Source: Actinomadura bangladeshensis
GTDB taxonomy: Bacteria > Actinomycetota > Actinomycetes > Streptosporangiales > Streptosporangiaceae
DNA: 45,108 nucleotides
Assembly: GCF_004348335.1 (NCBI RefSeq)
Contig: NZ_SMJW01000031.1
Coordinates: forward strand, 1-45,108
Direction: 5' to 3'
Position 1 is the stretch's first letter, and every line of letters begins with the position of its first letter. Both the position numbers and the translations under genes were made by a program. Positions 15,250-23,695 of this stretch are shown in pieces. Below the pieces are notes generated by a model. That model made no database searches. It saw only the letters and a program-made list of their open reading frames with translations, and had not been told where the DNA came from.

Positions 15250-16038
15250 CTAGGACGGGTCGGGGAGCATCCGCTTCATGGCCTCGTGGGCGCCGAGGAC
15301 CTTGCGGTCGCGGGGGAAGCCCGCCCGCTTCTGCGCCGCCTCGTAGTTGCCGCCGGCGACCCAGATGGGGCCGTCCTTCAGGTGCTGGAGTCCCTCGCGG
15401 GCGATGTCGTCCGGTTCGGCGACGTTCAGGCCCGGCATGTCCATGTTGAGGCCGGCGCGCTCCATCGCCGGGGTGCGGGTCACGCCGAGGACGAGTTCCA
15501 GGACGTCCACCCCGTGCTCGCGCATCTCCAGCCACAGCCCCTCGGCGAACACGCGGCCGAACGCCTTGACGGCGGAGTAGATGCTGATCTGCGCCTGGCC
15601 CATGTACCCGGCGAGGGAGCCGACGAGCAGCAGGCCGCCGCGGCCCCGCTCCTTCATCAGCGCGCCGAAGTGGTGCGTGAAGGCGAGCTGCGCGGTGATG
15701 TTGAGGTCGATGACGCCCTGGAAGCGGTCCAGGTCGCCGGTGACGAACTCGTGCCCGTAGCTGTTCGCGCCCGCGTTGAAGATCATCAGGCCGACGTCCA
15801 GGCCGTCGGTGACCTCGCGGACCTTCTTCAGCGGGTCCGGGGAGATCAGGTCCAGCTCGACCGTCCGGACCTGCACGCCCTTCGCCCGGACGGCCGCGGC
15901 GGTCTCCGCCAGCGGGCCGGGCTTGCGGGCGATCAGCACCAGGTTCAGGCCCGCGTCGGCGAGGCGGTGTGCGAACGCGGCGCCGACCCCCTCCGAACCG
16001 CCGGCGATGACGGCCCACGGGCCATATGCGTCGATCAT
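15250..16038 (-). CDS. SDR oxidoreductase (steroid operon)
   Basis: A 262-residue short-chain dehydrogenase: WAVIAGGSEGVGAAFAHRLA (about residues 8-27, TGxxxGxG variant), NAGANS, SLAGYMG and the catalytic YSAVK. A basic residue after strand 2 (LIARKPG) suggests NADP(H). It should oxidise or reduce a hydroxyl/keto group, probably on a steroid or side-chain CoA ester, because it is the last gene of the kshA operon. ATG 16038 gives an ATGA overlap with the preceding SDR. The C-terminal WVAGGNYEAAQKRAGFPRDR segment is unusual for SDRs and may be an oligomer contact. Confidence 0.8.
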   Translation of the reverse strand: MIDAYGPWAVIAGGSEGVGAAFAHRLADAGLNLVLIARKPGPLAETAAAVRAKGVQVRTVELDLISPDPLKKVREVTDGLDVGLMIFNAGANSYGHEFVTGDLDRFQGVIDLNITAQLAFTHHFGALMKERGRGGLLLVGSLAGYMGQAQISIYSAVKAFGRVFAEGLWLEMREHGVDVLELVLGVTRTPAMERAGLNMDMPGLNVAEPDDIAREGLQHLKDGPIWVAGGNYEAAQKRAGFPRDRKVLGAHEAMKRMLPDPS

Positions 16039-16820
16039 TGCTCTCCGTCCAGGTCCGGGGTCCAGGCGACGCCGTTGATGTGCGAGCCGCCGTCCGCGAA
16101 CAGGGTGTTTCCGGTGAGGTAGCGGGCGCCCTCGGACGCGAGGAACACCGCCACCGGTGCGATGTCGGTCTCCGGGTCGCCGAGGCGGCCCATCGGGTTG
16201 GCGCGGTCGGCGGCGGCCTCGATCTCCGGGTGCTCGGCCGCCACCCGCCGGAACGCCGCGCTTTTGGCGCCCGGGCAGATCGCATTCACGACGACCCCGG
16301 TCGGCGCCCATTCGCGGGCGGCCGTGCGGGTCAGCGTCCGGAGGGCCTCCTTGGCCGAGTTGTACTCCAGGGTCCCCATGTGGGCGTTGACCCCGTTGAG
16401 GGAGCACATGTTGATGACGCGTCCCCACCCCTGCGCCTTCATGTGCGGGAACGCGGCCTGCATCGCCCACAGCGGGCCGTAGTAGCCCATCGCGAAACCG
16501 CGGGCGAGCTGCTCATCGGTCTTGGTCTCGACGCGGCCGACGGTCCCGGCGCCCCAGGCGTTGTTCACCAGGACGTCCACCGAGCCCCACGTCTCGACCG
16601 CCGCGGCGACCATGGCCTCGACCTGGGCCCGATCGGTCACGTCCGTCCGGACGAACCGGGCGTTCTCCCCGATCTCGGCGGCCACCGCCGCGCCGGTCTC
16701 CTCGTTCAGCTCCGCCACCAGGACGCGGGCGCCCTCGGCGGCGAAGCGGCGGGCGACGCCGCGTCCGATGCCGTCGCCCGCGCCGGTCACGACCGCGACC
16801 CGTCCGGTCAGCTCACCCAT
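16035..16820 (-). CDS. SDR oxidoreductase (steroid operon)
   Basis: A 261-residue classical SDR: VAVVTGAGDGIGRGVARRFA, VDVLVNNAWGAG (NNAG replaced by NNAW), INMCSLNG with the catalytic Ser, the YNSAKEA Tyr/Lys pair, and a C-terminal GNTLFADGG cofactor segment. An acidic residue ends strand 2 (VAELNEE), which favours NAD. Substrate probably a hydroxysteroid or hydroxyacyl-CoA, given the operon. It overlaps the small four-cysteine gene by eight bases and the next SDR by four. Confidence 0.85.
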   Translation of the reverse strand: MGELTGRVAVVTGAGDGIGRGVARRFAAEGARVLVAELNEETGAAVAAEIGENARFVRTDVTDRAQVEAMVAAAVETWGSVDVLVNNAWGAGTVGRVETKTDEQLARGFAMGYYGPLWAMQAAFPHMKAQGWGRVINMCSLNGVNAHMGTLEYNSAKEALRTLTRTAAREWAPTGVVVNAICPGAKSAAFRRVAAEHPEIEAAADRANPMGRLGDPETDIAPVAVFLASEGARYLTGNTLFADGGSHINGVAWTPDLDGEQ

Positions 16821-17052
16821 CGACGACCTTGATGGAGCCGGTCAGCGCCGCCTCCTGGATCGCCGAGCGCAGCGCCGGACATGTGTCGTGCGGGTCCTGG
16901 ATGCCCACGCACGCGGCCCGCGCGGCGGCGTTCCACTGGATGCTCGTCTGCTCCCAGGTCGACTTGCGCACCAGCACCTCGGCGGCGCAGCGGCGGCAGG
17001 AGACCGGGAGCAGCGGGCCGTCCAGGAGCCGCTCGTCCTGGCGGGACGTCAC
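16813..17052 (-). CDS. Small four-cysteine protein coupled to kshA
   Basis: A 79-residue protein starting at GTG 17052, inside the GTGA overlap with the kshA stop. It has CRRC (two cysteines two residues apart), then STWEQTSIQWNAAARAAC and DPHDTCPALRSAIQEAAL, so four cysteines in a C-x2-C...C...C layout. That could hold zinc or an iron-sulfur centre. I cannot name the family. Co-translation with the oxygenase suggests a role in KshA electron transfer, assembly or stability, but no 2Fe-2S ferredoxin signature (CxxxxCxxC) is present, so this is only an inference. Confidence 0.7.
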   Translation of the reverse strand: MTSRQDERLLDGPLLPVSCRRCAAEVLVRKSTWEQTSIQWNAAARAACVGIQDPHDTCPALRSAIQEAALTGSIKVVDG

Positions 17053-18212
17053 GCCGAGGCCCCCTCGCTGCGCGCGAGGTTCTCCTCGACCTCCTTCTTC
17101 CACGACTCCACCGGACGGGTCGTGTCGATCTCGAACTCGAACCGGTCGGTCATCTCGGGCTTGACGTCGGCGACGTCCACGTAGAACTGCTCGTACCAGC
17201 GGCGCAGCTGGTAGACCGGCCCGTCCTCCTCGCACAGCAGCGGGTTGTCGATGCGGGTCTTGTTCTTCCAGATCTCGACGTCCTGCTGGAAGCCGAGGAG
17301 GATGAACTCCGACAGCTTCGCCGCGGTGGCCTCGGCGGCCTCCGGCGGGAGCGCGTCGCTGTGCTGGACGATGATGCCCGAGTGCAGCGAGAACGAGTTC
17401 TCGTCGATCGGGTAGTGGCAGTTGATCAGAACCGAGTGCAGGTCGTAGCCCTCGTAGTGGTACGTCAGCTCGTCGATCATGAACGAGGGGCCGTGGTAGG
17501 ACGCGACCGAGGTGTTGCCGAGCATCCGCGGCCCGCCACCGCCGCCGCTGCTCTCACGCGCCCGCCGGGCGTCCTCGCGGGTCACGCCCTTCATGATCTG
17601 CGTGGCGGTCTGGTTCTCGAAAATGTTCTTGAAATACGTCGGGAACGACTTGTGGATGTAGAAGAAGTGCGCCATGTCGACGACGTTGTCGATGACCTCG
17701 CGCGCGTTGGTGTGGACCACCTGCTCCGTCCAGCGCCAGTCGGTCCAGTCGTCGCGGGTCGCGCCCTCGATCACCGGGATCCGCACGTCCTCCGGCGGCT
17801 GCTTGCCCTCCGGGTCGTTCCAGACGAACAGCAGCTTGTCCTGCTCCATCGTCGGCCACGCGGCGGTCCGGGCGCGCAGCGGGACGCGGCGCGAGTACGG
17901 GATCTGCTTGCAGCGCCCGTCGCCGCCCCAGCGCCAGTCGTGGAACGGGCACGCGATCTCGTTCCCCTTGACCGTGCCCTGGGACAGGTCGCCGCCCATG
18001 TGCCGGCAGTAGCCGTCCAGGACGTTCGTCTTCCCGTCCGCCCCGGTGAAGACCACGAGCTTCTGCCCGAAGGCGTGGACCGTGTGGGGCTTGCCGTCCT
18101 TGAACGTCTCGGCCAGCCCGAGGCAGTGCCATCCCCGGGCGAACCGGGAGGAGACGGCCTCCGCCTCGATGGCGCGGACGGCGTCCGACTCGGTTGCGGT
18201 CACGTGGATCAT
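17049..18212 (-). CDS. kshA: 3-ketosteroid 9-alpha-monooxygenase, oxygenase KshA
   Basis: A 387-residue Rieske oxygenase. The Rieske cluster ligands are Cys69/His71 (CRHMGGDL) and Cys88/His91 (CPFHDW). The mononuclear-iron region reads NVVDMAHFFYIH, with Asn176, His182 and His187. This segment and SFPTYFKNIFENQTATQI are close to KshA of Mycobacterium and Rhodococcus. KshA hydroxylates C9 of androstadienedione-type steroids, which with 1,2-dehydrogenation opens ring B. It needs the reductase KshB, not present here. A Gly-rich loop (SSGGGGGP) near residue 240 is unusual. It heads a four-gene operon with a small Cys protein and two SDRs. Confidence 0.93.
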   Translation of the reverse strand: MIHVTATESDAVRAIEAEAVSSRFARGWHCLGLAETFKDGKPHTVHAFGQKLVVFTGADGKTNVLDGYCRHMGGDLSQGTVKGNEIACPFHDWRWGGDGRCKQIPYSRRVPLRARTAAWPTMEQDKLLFVWNDPEGKQPPEDVRIPVIEGATRDDWTDWRWTEQVVHTNAREVIDNVVDMAHFFYIHKSFPTYFKNIFENQTATQIMKGVTREDARRARESSGGGGGPRMLGNTSVASYHGPSFMIDELTYHYEGYDLHSVLINCHYPIDENSFSLHSGIIVQHSDALPPEAAEATAAKLSEFILLGFQQDVEIWKNKTRIDNPLLCEEDGPVYQLRRWYEQFYVDVADVKPEMTDRFEFEIDTTRPVESWKKEVEENLARSEGASA

Positions 18213-18361
18213 CCCTTCAGCGATGGATGCGTGATTCGAACGTTAGGTCGCAGGTCACCGTCCCGACCGGCGAGTCCCGGTGGCCGGGACGCGGGGCCCC
18301 CCGACGGTGCCGCGGCGTGGTCTGCTCCAATGGTCGGACTAGGGAAGACGGGAGTCGACGG
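18213..18361. promoter_or_regulatory. Divergent promoter region kshA/hsaA
   Basis: The 149-base interval contains GTCCCGGTGGCCGGGAC (18274-18290), a perfect dyad with 7-base arms and a 3-base centre. It also holds CGAACGTTAG (18237-18246) close to kshA. Both are loosely like elements in two other divergent steroid promoters of the window (25195-25361 and 28576-28746). The mycobacterial KstR form AACnnGTT is not present. An operator role is inferred. Confidence 0.4.
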
Positions 18362-19528
18362 ATGAGCAACGAGGTCCTGGACGCCGTGCACGGGCTGCTG
18401 CCGGGCATCGCCGAGCGGGCCCGGTCCGTGGACGAGAAGGGCCGGATCCCCGCCGAGACGATACGGGAACTGACCGCCGCCGGGGTGTTCCGGATGCTCC
18501 AGCCCACCCGCTACGGCGGCGCCGAGGGCGACCCGGTCGCCTTCTACGAGGTGGTGCGGGCGATCTCCGGCGCCTGCGGCTCGACCGGCTGGGTCGCCGC
18601 GATCCTCGGCGTCCACTCCTGGCATCTCGGCCTGTTCGCCGACGAGGCGCAGCGCGAGGTGTGGGGCGCCGGGCCCGACACCCTGATCTCCTCGTCCTAC
18701 TCGCCGATCGGCCGCCTCACCCCGGTCGACGGCGGCTACGAGCTGAGCGGCCACTGGTCGTTCTCCTCGGGCGTCGAGTTCGCCTCCTGGGCCCTGCTCG
18801 GCGCCCTCGTCGTCGGCGCGGAGGGCCGCCCGGTCGACTTCATGACGGTGCTCGTACCCAAGCGCGACTACGAGATCCGCGAAGTGTGGGACTCGATGGG
18901 CCTGCGCGGCACCGCCAGCGACGACATCGTCGTCGACCGGGCGTTCGTCCCGTCCCACCGCGCGATGCGCAACTTCGAGCAGGCCCAGCTCCGCAACCCG
19001 GGCCGCAAGGTCAACACCGGCCCCCTCTACCGCATGCCGTTCGGGACGATCTTCACCAGCACCGTCACCGCCAGCGTGATCGGCATGGCGGCCGGCTGCC
19101 ACGACCTCTACGTGGCGCGGATGCGCGACCGGATCCGGCTCAGCCTCGGCGGCGGCCGCTTCGTCGAGGACCCGCACGCCCAGGTCGCCGTCGCCCGCGC
19201 CGCGTCCGAGATCGACGCCGCCGTCCTGCAGACGGACCGCAACGTCCGCGAGATCCACGAGTACGCGACCCGCAACGAGAAGATCCCGATGGAGCTGCGG
19301 CTGCGCGCCCGCCGCGACCAGGTCCGCGGCACCGAGCGCGCCATCCAGGCGATCGACATCCTCTTCAAGACCGCCGGCGGCAACTCGCTGCACCGCGGCA
19401 ACGTCATCGAACGCGCCTGGCGCGACGCCCACGCGGGCAGCGTCCACGTCGCCAACGACGTCGAGCACGCCCTCTCGATGTGGGGCCGCGGCGTCTTCGG
19501 CCTCAAGGTCGAGGACAACCTCGTCTGA
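18362..19528 (+). CDS. hsaA: HsaA-like 3-HSA monooxygenase, oxygenase subunit
   Basis: A 388-residue flavin-dependent monooxygenase of the acyl-CoA dehydrogenase fold. It matches mycobacterial HsaA along its length: LQPTRYGGAEGDP, SGACGSTGWVAAILGVHSWHL, WGAGPDTLISSSYSP, the YEIREVWDSMGLRGTASDD segment, and a WRDAHAGSVHVANDVE end. HsaA hydroxylates the phenolic ring of 3-HSA to the catechol 3,4-DHSA with reduced flavin from HsaB. HsaB and the extradiol dioxygenase HsaC are not in the window. The start ATG 18362 follows GGGAG. It is transcribed divergently from kshA, so both ring-opening steps may share regulation. Confidence 0.88.
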   Translation: MSNEVLDAVHGLLPGIAERARSVDEKGRIPAETIRELTAAGVFRMLQPTRYGGAEGDPVAFYEVVRAISGACGSTGWVAAILGVHSWHLGLFADEAQREVWGAGPDTLISSSYSPIGRLTPVDGGYELSGHWSFSSGVEFASWALLGALVVGAEGRPVDFMTVLVPKRDYEIREVWDSMGLRGTASDDIVVDRAFVPSHRAMRNFEQAQLRNPGRKVNTGPLYRMPFGTIFTSTVTASVIGMAAGCHDLYVARMRDRIRLSLGGGRFVEDPHAQVAVARAASEIDAAVLQTDRNVREIHEYATRNEKIPMELRLRARRDQVRGTERAIQAIDILFKTAGGNSLHRGNVIERAWRDAHAGSVHVANDVEHALSMWGRGVFGLKVEDNLV

Positions 19529-19542
19529 CCCGCGCGGGTCAG
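19525..19542. terminator. Perfect 18-bp palindrome over two stop codons
   Basis: CTGACCCGCGCGGGTCAG is a perfect palindrome with no loop. It contains the stop codon of hsaA on the plus strand and that of the SDR gene on the minus strand. It may help end both convergent transcripts, though a zero-loop hairpin would have to open at its centre. Confidence 0.4.
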
Positions 19543-20300
19543 CCTTCGCGGCCGGGGAGCATGGTCAGGGCCTTGGTGCGCTGCGCGACGAGGTCGTCGT
19601 AGGTGCCGTCGCGCTCGGCCCAGCGGTGCGTGAGGACCCCCTTCACGAGGATCTCGCGGGGAGTGGGGTCCGCCGAGAGCAGCCGCATGACCTCGGTGGC
19701 GAACTCGTCGAGCGGCAGCGCGTTCGGGTTCACCTTTTCCTGGCCCGCCGTGGCGACGGCCGGGGGGACGAGTTCGACGACGCCGACGCCGGTCCCGTCG
19801 AGTTGCGCGCGCAGGGCCTCGGAGTAGGCGTGCACCGCGGCCTTCGAGGCGGCGTAGGTGGGCATGGGCGGGAACGGCAGGAAGGCGATGCCGGAGGTCA
19901 CGGTGATGAAGGTGCCGGCGCCCCGCCGGACCAGGTGCGGGGTGAAGGCGTCGATGACGCGGATGGTGCCGACCAGGTTGGTGTCGATCGTCGTCTCCGC
20001 CGCCTCGAAGTGCGCGGGATCGCGCAGGTCCTCCAGGAGCATGACGCCCGGCATCGTCACCACGGTGTCCAACTCGGGATACCGGGCGAGCACGGCGTCG
20101 CGGGCGGACGCGACGGAGGCGCCGTCGGTGACGTCGATGCCGAATGCGCCGAAGCCCTCTCCGGCGAGTTCCGCGAGTGCGTCCGCGCTGCGGCCGCCGA
20201 CGGCCACGGTGCTGCCCGCCGCGGCGAACCGGCGGGCCAGCTCTCGTCCGATGCCGGAGGTTCCGCCGACGATGAGGACGGTGCGGTTGGAGAGATCCAT
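19539..20300 (-). CDS. SDR oxidoreductase (DltE-like)
   Basis: A 253-residue SDR: VLIVGGTSGIGRELARRFA, VVTMPGVMLLEDL in place of the usual NNAG, ITVTSGIAFLPFPPMPTYAASKAAVHAYSEALR with the Ser/Tyr/Lys triad, and an EILVKGVLTHRWAE tail. DltE-type SDRs are frequently divergent from MmyB regulators, as here, and are probably controlled by them. The substrate is unknown. Although inside the steroid island, it faces hsaA and seems to belong to the regulator pair rather than the pathway. Confidence 0.85.
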   Translation of the reverse strand: MDLSNRTVLIVGGTSGIGRELARRFAAAGSTVAVGGRSADALAELAGEGFGAFGIDVTDGASVASARDAVLARYPELDTVVTMPGVMLLEDLRDPAHFEAAETTIDTNLVGTIRVIDAFTPHLVRRGAGTFITVTSGIAFLPFPPMPTYAASKAAVHAYSEALRAQLDGTGVGVVELVPPAVATAGQEKVNPNALPLDEFATEVMRLLSADPTPREILVKGVLTHRWAERDGTYDDLVAQRTKALTMLPGREG

Positions 20301-20301
20301 G

Positions 20302-21184
20302 ATGTCTTCCCTTCAGCGAGGCTCGCTGTCCTTCTCGAACAGTGCCGCCGCGCGCGACGCGAGCTGATCTCCCCGGCGCAGGCGGGACTCCCGCCCGGCG
20401 GAAACCGCCGCGTCCCCGGCCTGCGCCGTGAGGAGGTCGCGCTGCTCGCCGGAATCAGCCCCGACTACTACCTGCGCCTGGAACGGGGCCGCGACCGGAA
20501 CCCCTCACGCCAGGTGCTCGAATCACTCGCCCGCGTCCTGCGGCTCGACGACGTCGAACGGACGTATCTGCTCGGCCTCGCGGAGGTCCGCGCGAGGGCG
20601 CCGCGCCGCAAGCGCCCCGAACGCGTACCGGCACGGGCACACCAACTCCTCGCCCACCTGCGGATCCCCGCGTTCGTCGAAGGCCGCGCCTTCGACGTCC
20701 TGGCCTCCAACCCGATGGCCGTCGCGTTCTCCCCGCGCCTGCGGCCCGGCCAGAACCGGCTCCGTTCCTTCTTCCTCGACCCCGAGGAACAAGCCTTCCA
20801 CCAGGACTGGGCGAACTCCGCCGCCGACTTCGTCGCCGCTCTTCGCACCACCATCGGGGACGACATCGACGACCCCGGTTCGTCGAACTCGTCGGAGAAC
20901 TCGCACTGTCCAGTGAGCGGTTCCGCACACTGTGGGCCCGGCACGACGTCCGCAACCTCGACGGAGTCACCACCGCCGTCAACCACCCCGTCGTCGGTGA
21001 ACTACGGCTGCACCGCGACAAACTCCCCATCGACGACGTCATCCTCGTCGTCTACTACCCCGACAAGGGCAGCGGCAGCGACGAGAAACTACAGCTCCTC
21101 GCCGCACTCTCCGGCACCGAACCCGCCGGTACGGCACACGACAGTCCGGCGGACGTCCCGCACCGTGGATCCGGTCGCCGCTGA
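20302..21184 (+). pseudogene. MmyB-type XRE regulator, frameshifted
   Basis: The frame from about 20330 encodes RARRELISPAQAGLPPGG, then RRVPGLRREEVALLAGISPD (HTH) and the start of the MmyB ligand-binding domain (FFLDPEEQAFHQDWANSAAD). At about 20876, in GACCCCGGTT, the reading frame is lost. One base less than expected puts the conserved rest (RFVELVGELALSSERFRTLW, ARHDVRNLDGVTT, NHPVVGELRL) into the next frame, ending at TGA 21184. No in-frame start precedes the HTH; ATG 20302 would need another shift near 20330. So the gene looks dead, unless the single base is a sequencing error. Confidence 0.75.
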
Positions 21185-21231
21185 GGGTAGGCCGCTGCCG
21201 GGGCGGGCAGCGTCCGGTGCGCGCAGGTCAG

Positions 21232-21266
21232 TCCGGCGCACGCCCCCATCGCAGGCGTGCGCCGGA
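21232..21266. terminator. Hairpin between regulator remnant and ferritin-like gene
   Basis: TCCGGCGCACGCC (21232-21244) and GGCGTGCGCCGGA (21254-21266) form a perfect 13-bp stem with a nine-base loop. It lies 20 bases beyond the end of the minus-strand ferritin-like gene and after the plus-strand regulator remnant, so it can act in both directions. Confidence 0.6.
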
Positions 21267-21286
21267 TACCCGTCAGAAGGACCCCG

Positions 21287-22252
21287 TCAGGAGTCGGTGC
21301 GCCCGGCGGGGCGGTGGTGGTGGAGGTGCTCGAGCGCCTTCGTGAACGCCCGCGCGTGCGCGGCCTCGTCCCCGGCGATCTCCGTGAAGAGCGCGGCGGC
21401 CTTCGAGTTCCCCTCGTCCCGTGCGGTGCGGGCGAAGCCCGGATACATCTTCGTGGCCTCATAGGTCTCGCCGGCGATGCTCCGGCGCAGGTTGTCCGCG
21501 GTGTCGTGGACGAATCCGGCGAGCACCGCCTCCTCGGCGAAGTGCTCGGTCAGCTCCACCGCGGCCGCGCGCCGGAACAGCTCGGCCACCTTCGGGTTGC
21601 GGCTCTTGGCGTGCTCGGCGTACAGCGTGTACTTGGCGTTCGCGAACGCCTCGCCGCGCATCGCGGTCTCCAGGTTGCGGAGCGTCCGCTTCGACCGCAC
21701 CTTCGGCTTGCCCGCGACGACCTTGACGGGTTCGGCCATTTGCCCGGTGGGGACGTGCCCGCGGTGGTGCGTGATGGCGTACAGCGCCTTCGTGAAGGCG
21801 CGGGCGTGCCGGGCCTCGTCGCGGGCGATCTCGCTGAACAGGCGGGCGGCGTTGTAGTCCTTGTCCTCCCGCGCCTCCCGGGCGAACCGCGGGTACATGC
21901 GCGTCGCCTCCTCGCGCTCGCCAGCGATGCTCTCCCGCAGGTTCGCCGCGTCGTCGTGGACGAAGCCGATGAGCTGGGCCTCCTTGGTGAAGTGGTCGTG
22001 GAGTTCGGTCTGCGCGGCCTCGCCGAACAGGCGGCGCACCTTGTCCAGGTGCTCGTAGCCGGCCTGCTCGGCGTAGAAGTGGTAGCTCGCGTGCGCCATG
22101 GCCTCACCGTGCATCGCGGTGAGCGTGTTCTGCCGGGTCTTGGGATAGTTCTCCGTGGCGGACGCGGCCTGTGACGGGACCGCCGCCCCGATCATCATCG
22201 CCGCCGTGCAGGCGAGACCGGCGCAGGTCCGGGTGAGCCCCGATGCGGTCAT
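21287..22252 (-). CDS. Secreted protein with two ferritin-like domains
   Basis: A 321-residue protein starting at ATG 22252 with GAGGAGG upstream. The signal peptide runs over about residues 1-30 (LTRTCAGLACTAAMMIGAAVPSQAAS, likely cut after QAA). Two repeated rubrerythrin-type four-helix units follow. In unit 1 the metal motifs are GEAMAHASYHFYAEQA, TELHDHF and IARDEARHARAF; in unit 2 GEAFANAKYTLYAEHA, VELTEHF and IAGDEAAHARAF. Each has the Glu and E-x2-H residues for a di-iron site; no rubredoxin domain is present. It may detoxify peroxide or bind iron outside the cell membrane. Confidence 0.8.
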   Translation of the reverse strand: MTASGLTRTCAGLACTAAMMIGAAVPSQAASATENYPKTRQNTLTAMHGEAMAHASYHFYAEQAGYEHLDKVRRLFGEAAQTELHDHFTKEAQLIGFVHDDAANLRESIAGEREEATRMYPRFAREAREDKDYNAARLFSEIARDEARHARAFTKALYAITHHRGHVPTGQMAEPVKVVAGKPKVRSKRTLRNLETAMRGEAFANAKYTLYAEHAKSRNPKVAELFRRAAAVELTEHFAEEAVLAGFVHDTADNLRRSIAGETYEATKMYPGFARTARDEGNSKAAALFTEIAGDEAAHARAFTKALEHLHHHRPAGRTDS

Positions 22253-22428
22253 GCTCTGTCCTCCTCGATCGTGCGACCGGCGGCGGAACCGCCACTGGTC
22301 GCGCAAAGTATGCATTCGGCTACAGCGTGTGCATAACCTTGCTCATCCGCGCCACCCGGAATGGACCGCGATCTGGTCAAGGCGGACGGCGATCGGCCGC
22401 GAGGAGGTGCTCGTCCGGTACCGGCGGC

Positions 22429-22463
22429 GCGCGGTCCCGTCCGTTCGAGGGACGGGACCGCGC
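22429..22463 (-). terminator. Terminator of the kstD-lipase operon
   Basis: GCGCGGTCCCGTCC (22429-22442) and GGACGGGACCGCGC (22450-22463) form a perfect 14-bp stem with a seven-base loop, nine bases beyond the lipase stop codon on the minus strand. Confidence 0.65.
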
Positions 22464-22471
22464 ACTGCCGG

Positions 22472-23695
22472 TCAGCAGGTGGTGGGCGGGGCCTCGCCGT
22501 TCTGGATCGCCTTGGCGAACCTCAGGGACGCCTCGAAGGAGGCGTTGATGCTGCCTCGGTGGTCGGCGCCGTCGAACGAGCGGTAGGCGATGGTGCCGTA
22601 GCGCTTGCAGAGGTCGGTCACGATGTTCTGCGTCGCGGCGGGGGAGACCTCGCGGTCGGCGGTGCCCTGGGCGACCAGCGTCGGGACCTCGATGGTCAGG
22701 CCGAGCGCCTCCTGCGCGTCGTAGTAGTTCTCGAAGCGCGTCAGGTCGGCGTCCGGGCGGAACACATCGGTCAGCGGCAGGTTCGCCGTGAGCTGCTTGA
22801 GCTGGGCCAGGCACGCGTTCGTCCGGCCGGCCTTGGCGATGGCGGCGGCGTCGTCCGTCAGGAGGTCCTCCGGGACGAACGTCGGGTCGGCCGCGTGCGC
22901 GCCGTTCAGCAGGACGAACAGGAACGGCAGCGCGATCTCCGCGCCGGGGTACTGCGCCTTCACGTACTGCGCGGCCTGGCTCATGGAGGAGCCGGGCGCG
23001 ATCGACACCGCGCCCCTAAGGCGGATGTCGCGGGGCTGCCGCGCGGTCGCCGCCGTGTAGAGGGTCGCCTGGCCGCCCTGGCTGTGCCCGGCGACGAACC
23101 AGTCCCGTCCGATGCGGTGGCCGGCCTGGCGGGCGGCGCGGACGATGTCGGTGACCGTGTTCGCCTCGCTGGCGCCGTTCATGTACGGGTGCCCGCCCGG
23201 CGTGCCGAGGCCCTCGTAGTCGGTCTGGACGACGGCGAAGCCGTTCTGGACCCACTTGTCCAGGTACTGCTCGGTGATCGCCAGGTAGTCGTGCGCCGGG
23301 CCGTCCGCGGTGTCGGCGGACGGGGCGCAGGCGTCGGCGGTCCCGGTGGTGCCGTGCGCCCAGCTCAGCACCGGCCAGCCGCCCTTCGGCGGGGTGCCCT
23401 TGGGGACGGCGACCGTGCCCGACACCGTGATCCGCTTCCCGCCCGCGCCCTCGGAGGTGTAGGTGATGAACCGGTTGGCGGACGCGCTCGGCAGCGCCGC
23501 CGCGTTCGTCAGCGGACGGCTGCTCAGCAGCTTCCCGCGCTGCCCCGGAGGCACCTTGCCGGCGTCGGCCTTGACGGCGTCGGCCTTGACGGGGGCGGCG
23601 GTGACCTCCGGCGTGCCTCCGCACGCGGCGCCGGCGACGCCGACCGCTCCCGCGCAGGCGATCGCCATGACCGCCCGGGTCCCGAGTGATCTCAC
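22472..23695 (-). CDS. Secreted lipase-family alpha/beta hydrolase
   Basis: A 407-residue secretory lipase (LIP family). The start is GTG 23695, in a GTGA overlap with the kstD stop. The N-terminus is a lipoprotein-like signal (MAIACAGAVGVAGAAC, with Cys near residue 25). The mature part has LSWAHGTTGTADACAPS, the nucleophile elbow GHSQGG (about residue 197), DAQEALGLTIEVPTLVAQGTADREVSP with the acid, and a late DGADHRGS histidine. It should hydrolyse esters outside the membrane. Its coupling to kstD suggests cleavage of steroid or sterol esters, but this is an inference. Confidence 0.82.
   Translation of the reverse strand: MRSLGTRAVMAIACAGAVGVAGAACGGTPEVTAAPVKADAVKADAGKVPPGQRGKLLSSRPLTNAAALPSASANRFITYTSEGAGGKRITVSGTVAVPKGTPPKGGWPVLSWAHGTTGTADACAPSADTADGPAHDYLAITEQYLDKWVQNGFAVVQTDYEGLGTPGGHPYMNGASEANTVTDIVRAARQAGHRIGRDWFVAGHSQGGQATLYTAATARQPRDIRLRGAVSIAPGSSMSQAAQYVKAQYPGAEIALPFLFVLLNGAHAADPTFVPEDLLTDDAAAIAKAGRTNACLAQLKQLTANLPLTDVFRPDADLTRFENYYDAQEALGLTIEVPTLVAQGTADREVSPAATQNIVTDLCKRYGTIAYRSFDGADHRGSINASFEASLRFAKAIQNGEAPPTTC

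Noticed and set aside
18231..18246. Mycobacterial-type KstR operator in the kshA/hsaA interval
   Set aside because: AACGTT is present, but the AACnnGTT spacing of the KstR motif is not met; I list the interval only as a possible operator region.
18209..19468. Minus-strand open frame of 419 codons opposite hsaA
   Set aside because: No motif and shadow composition; hsaA is complete and conserved on the plus strand.
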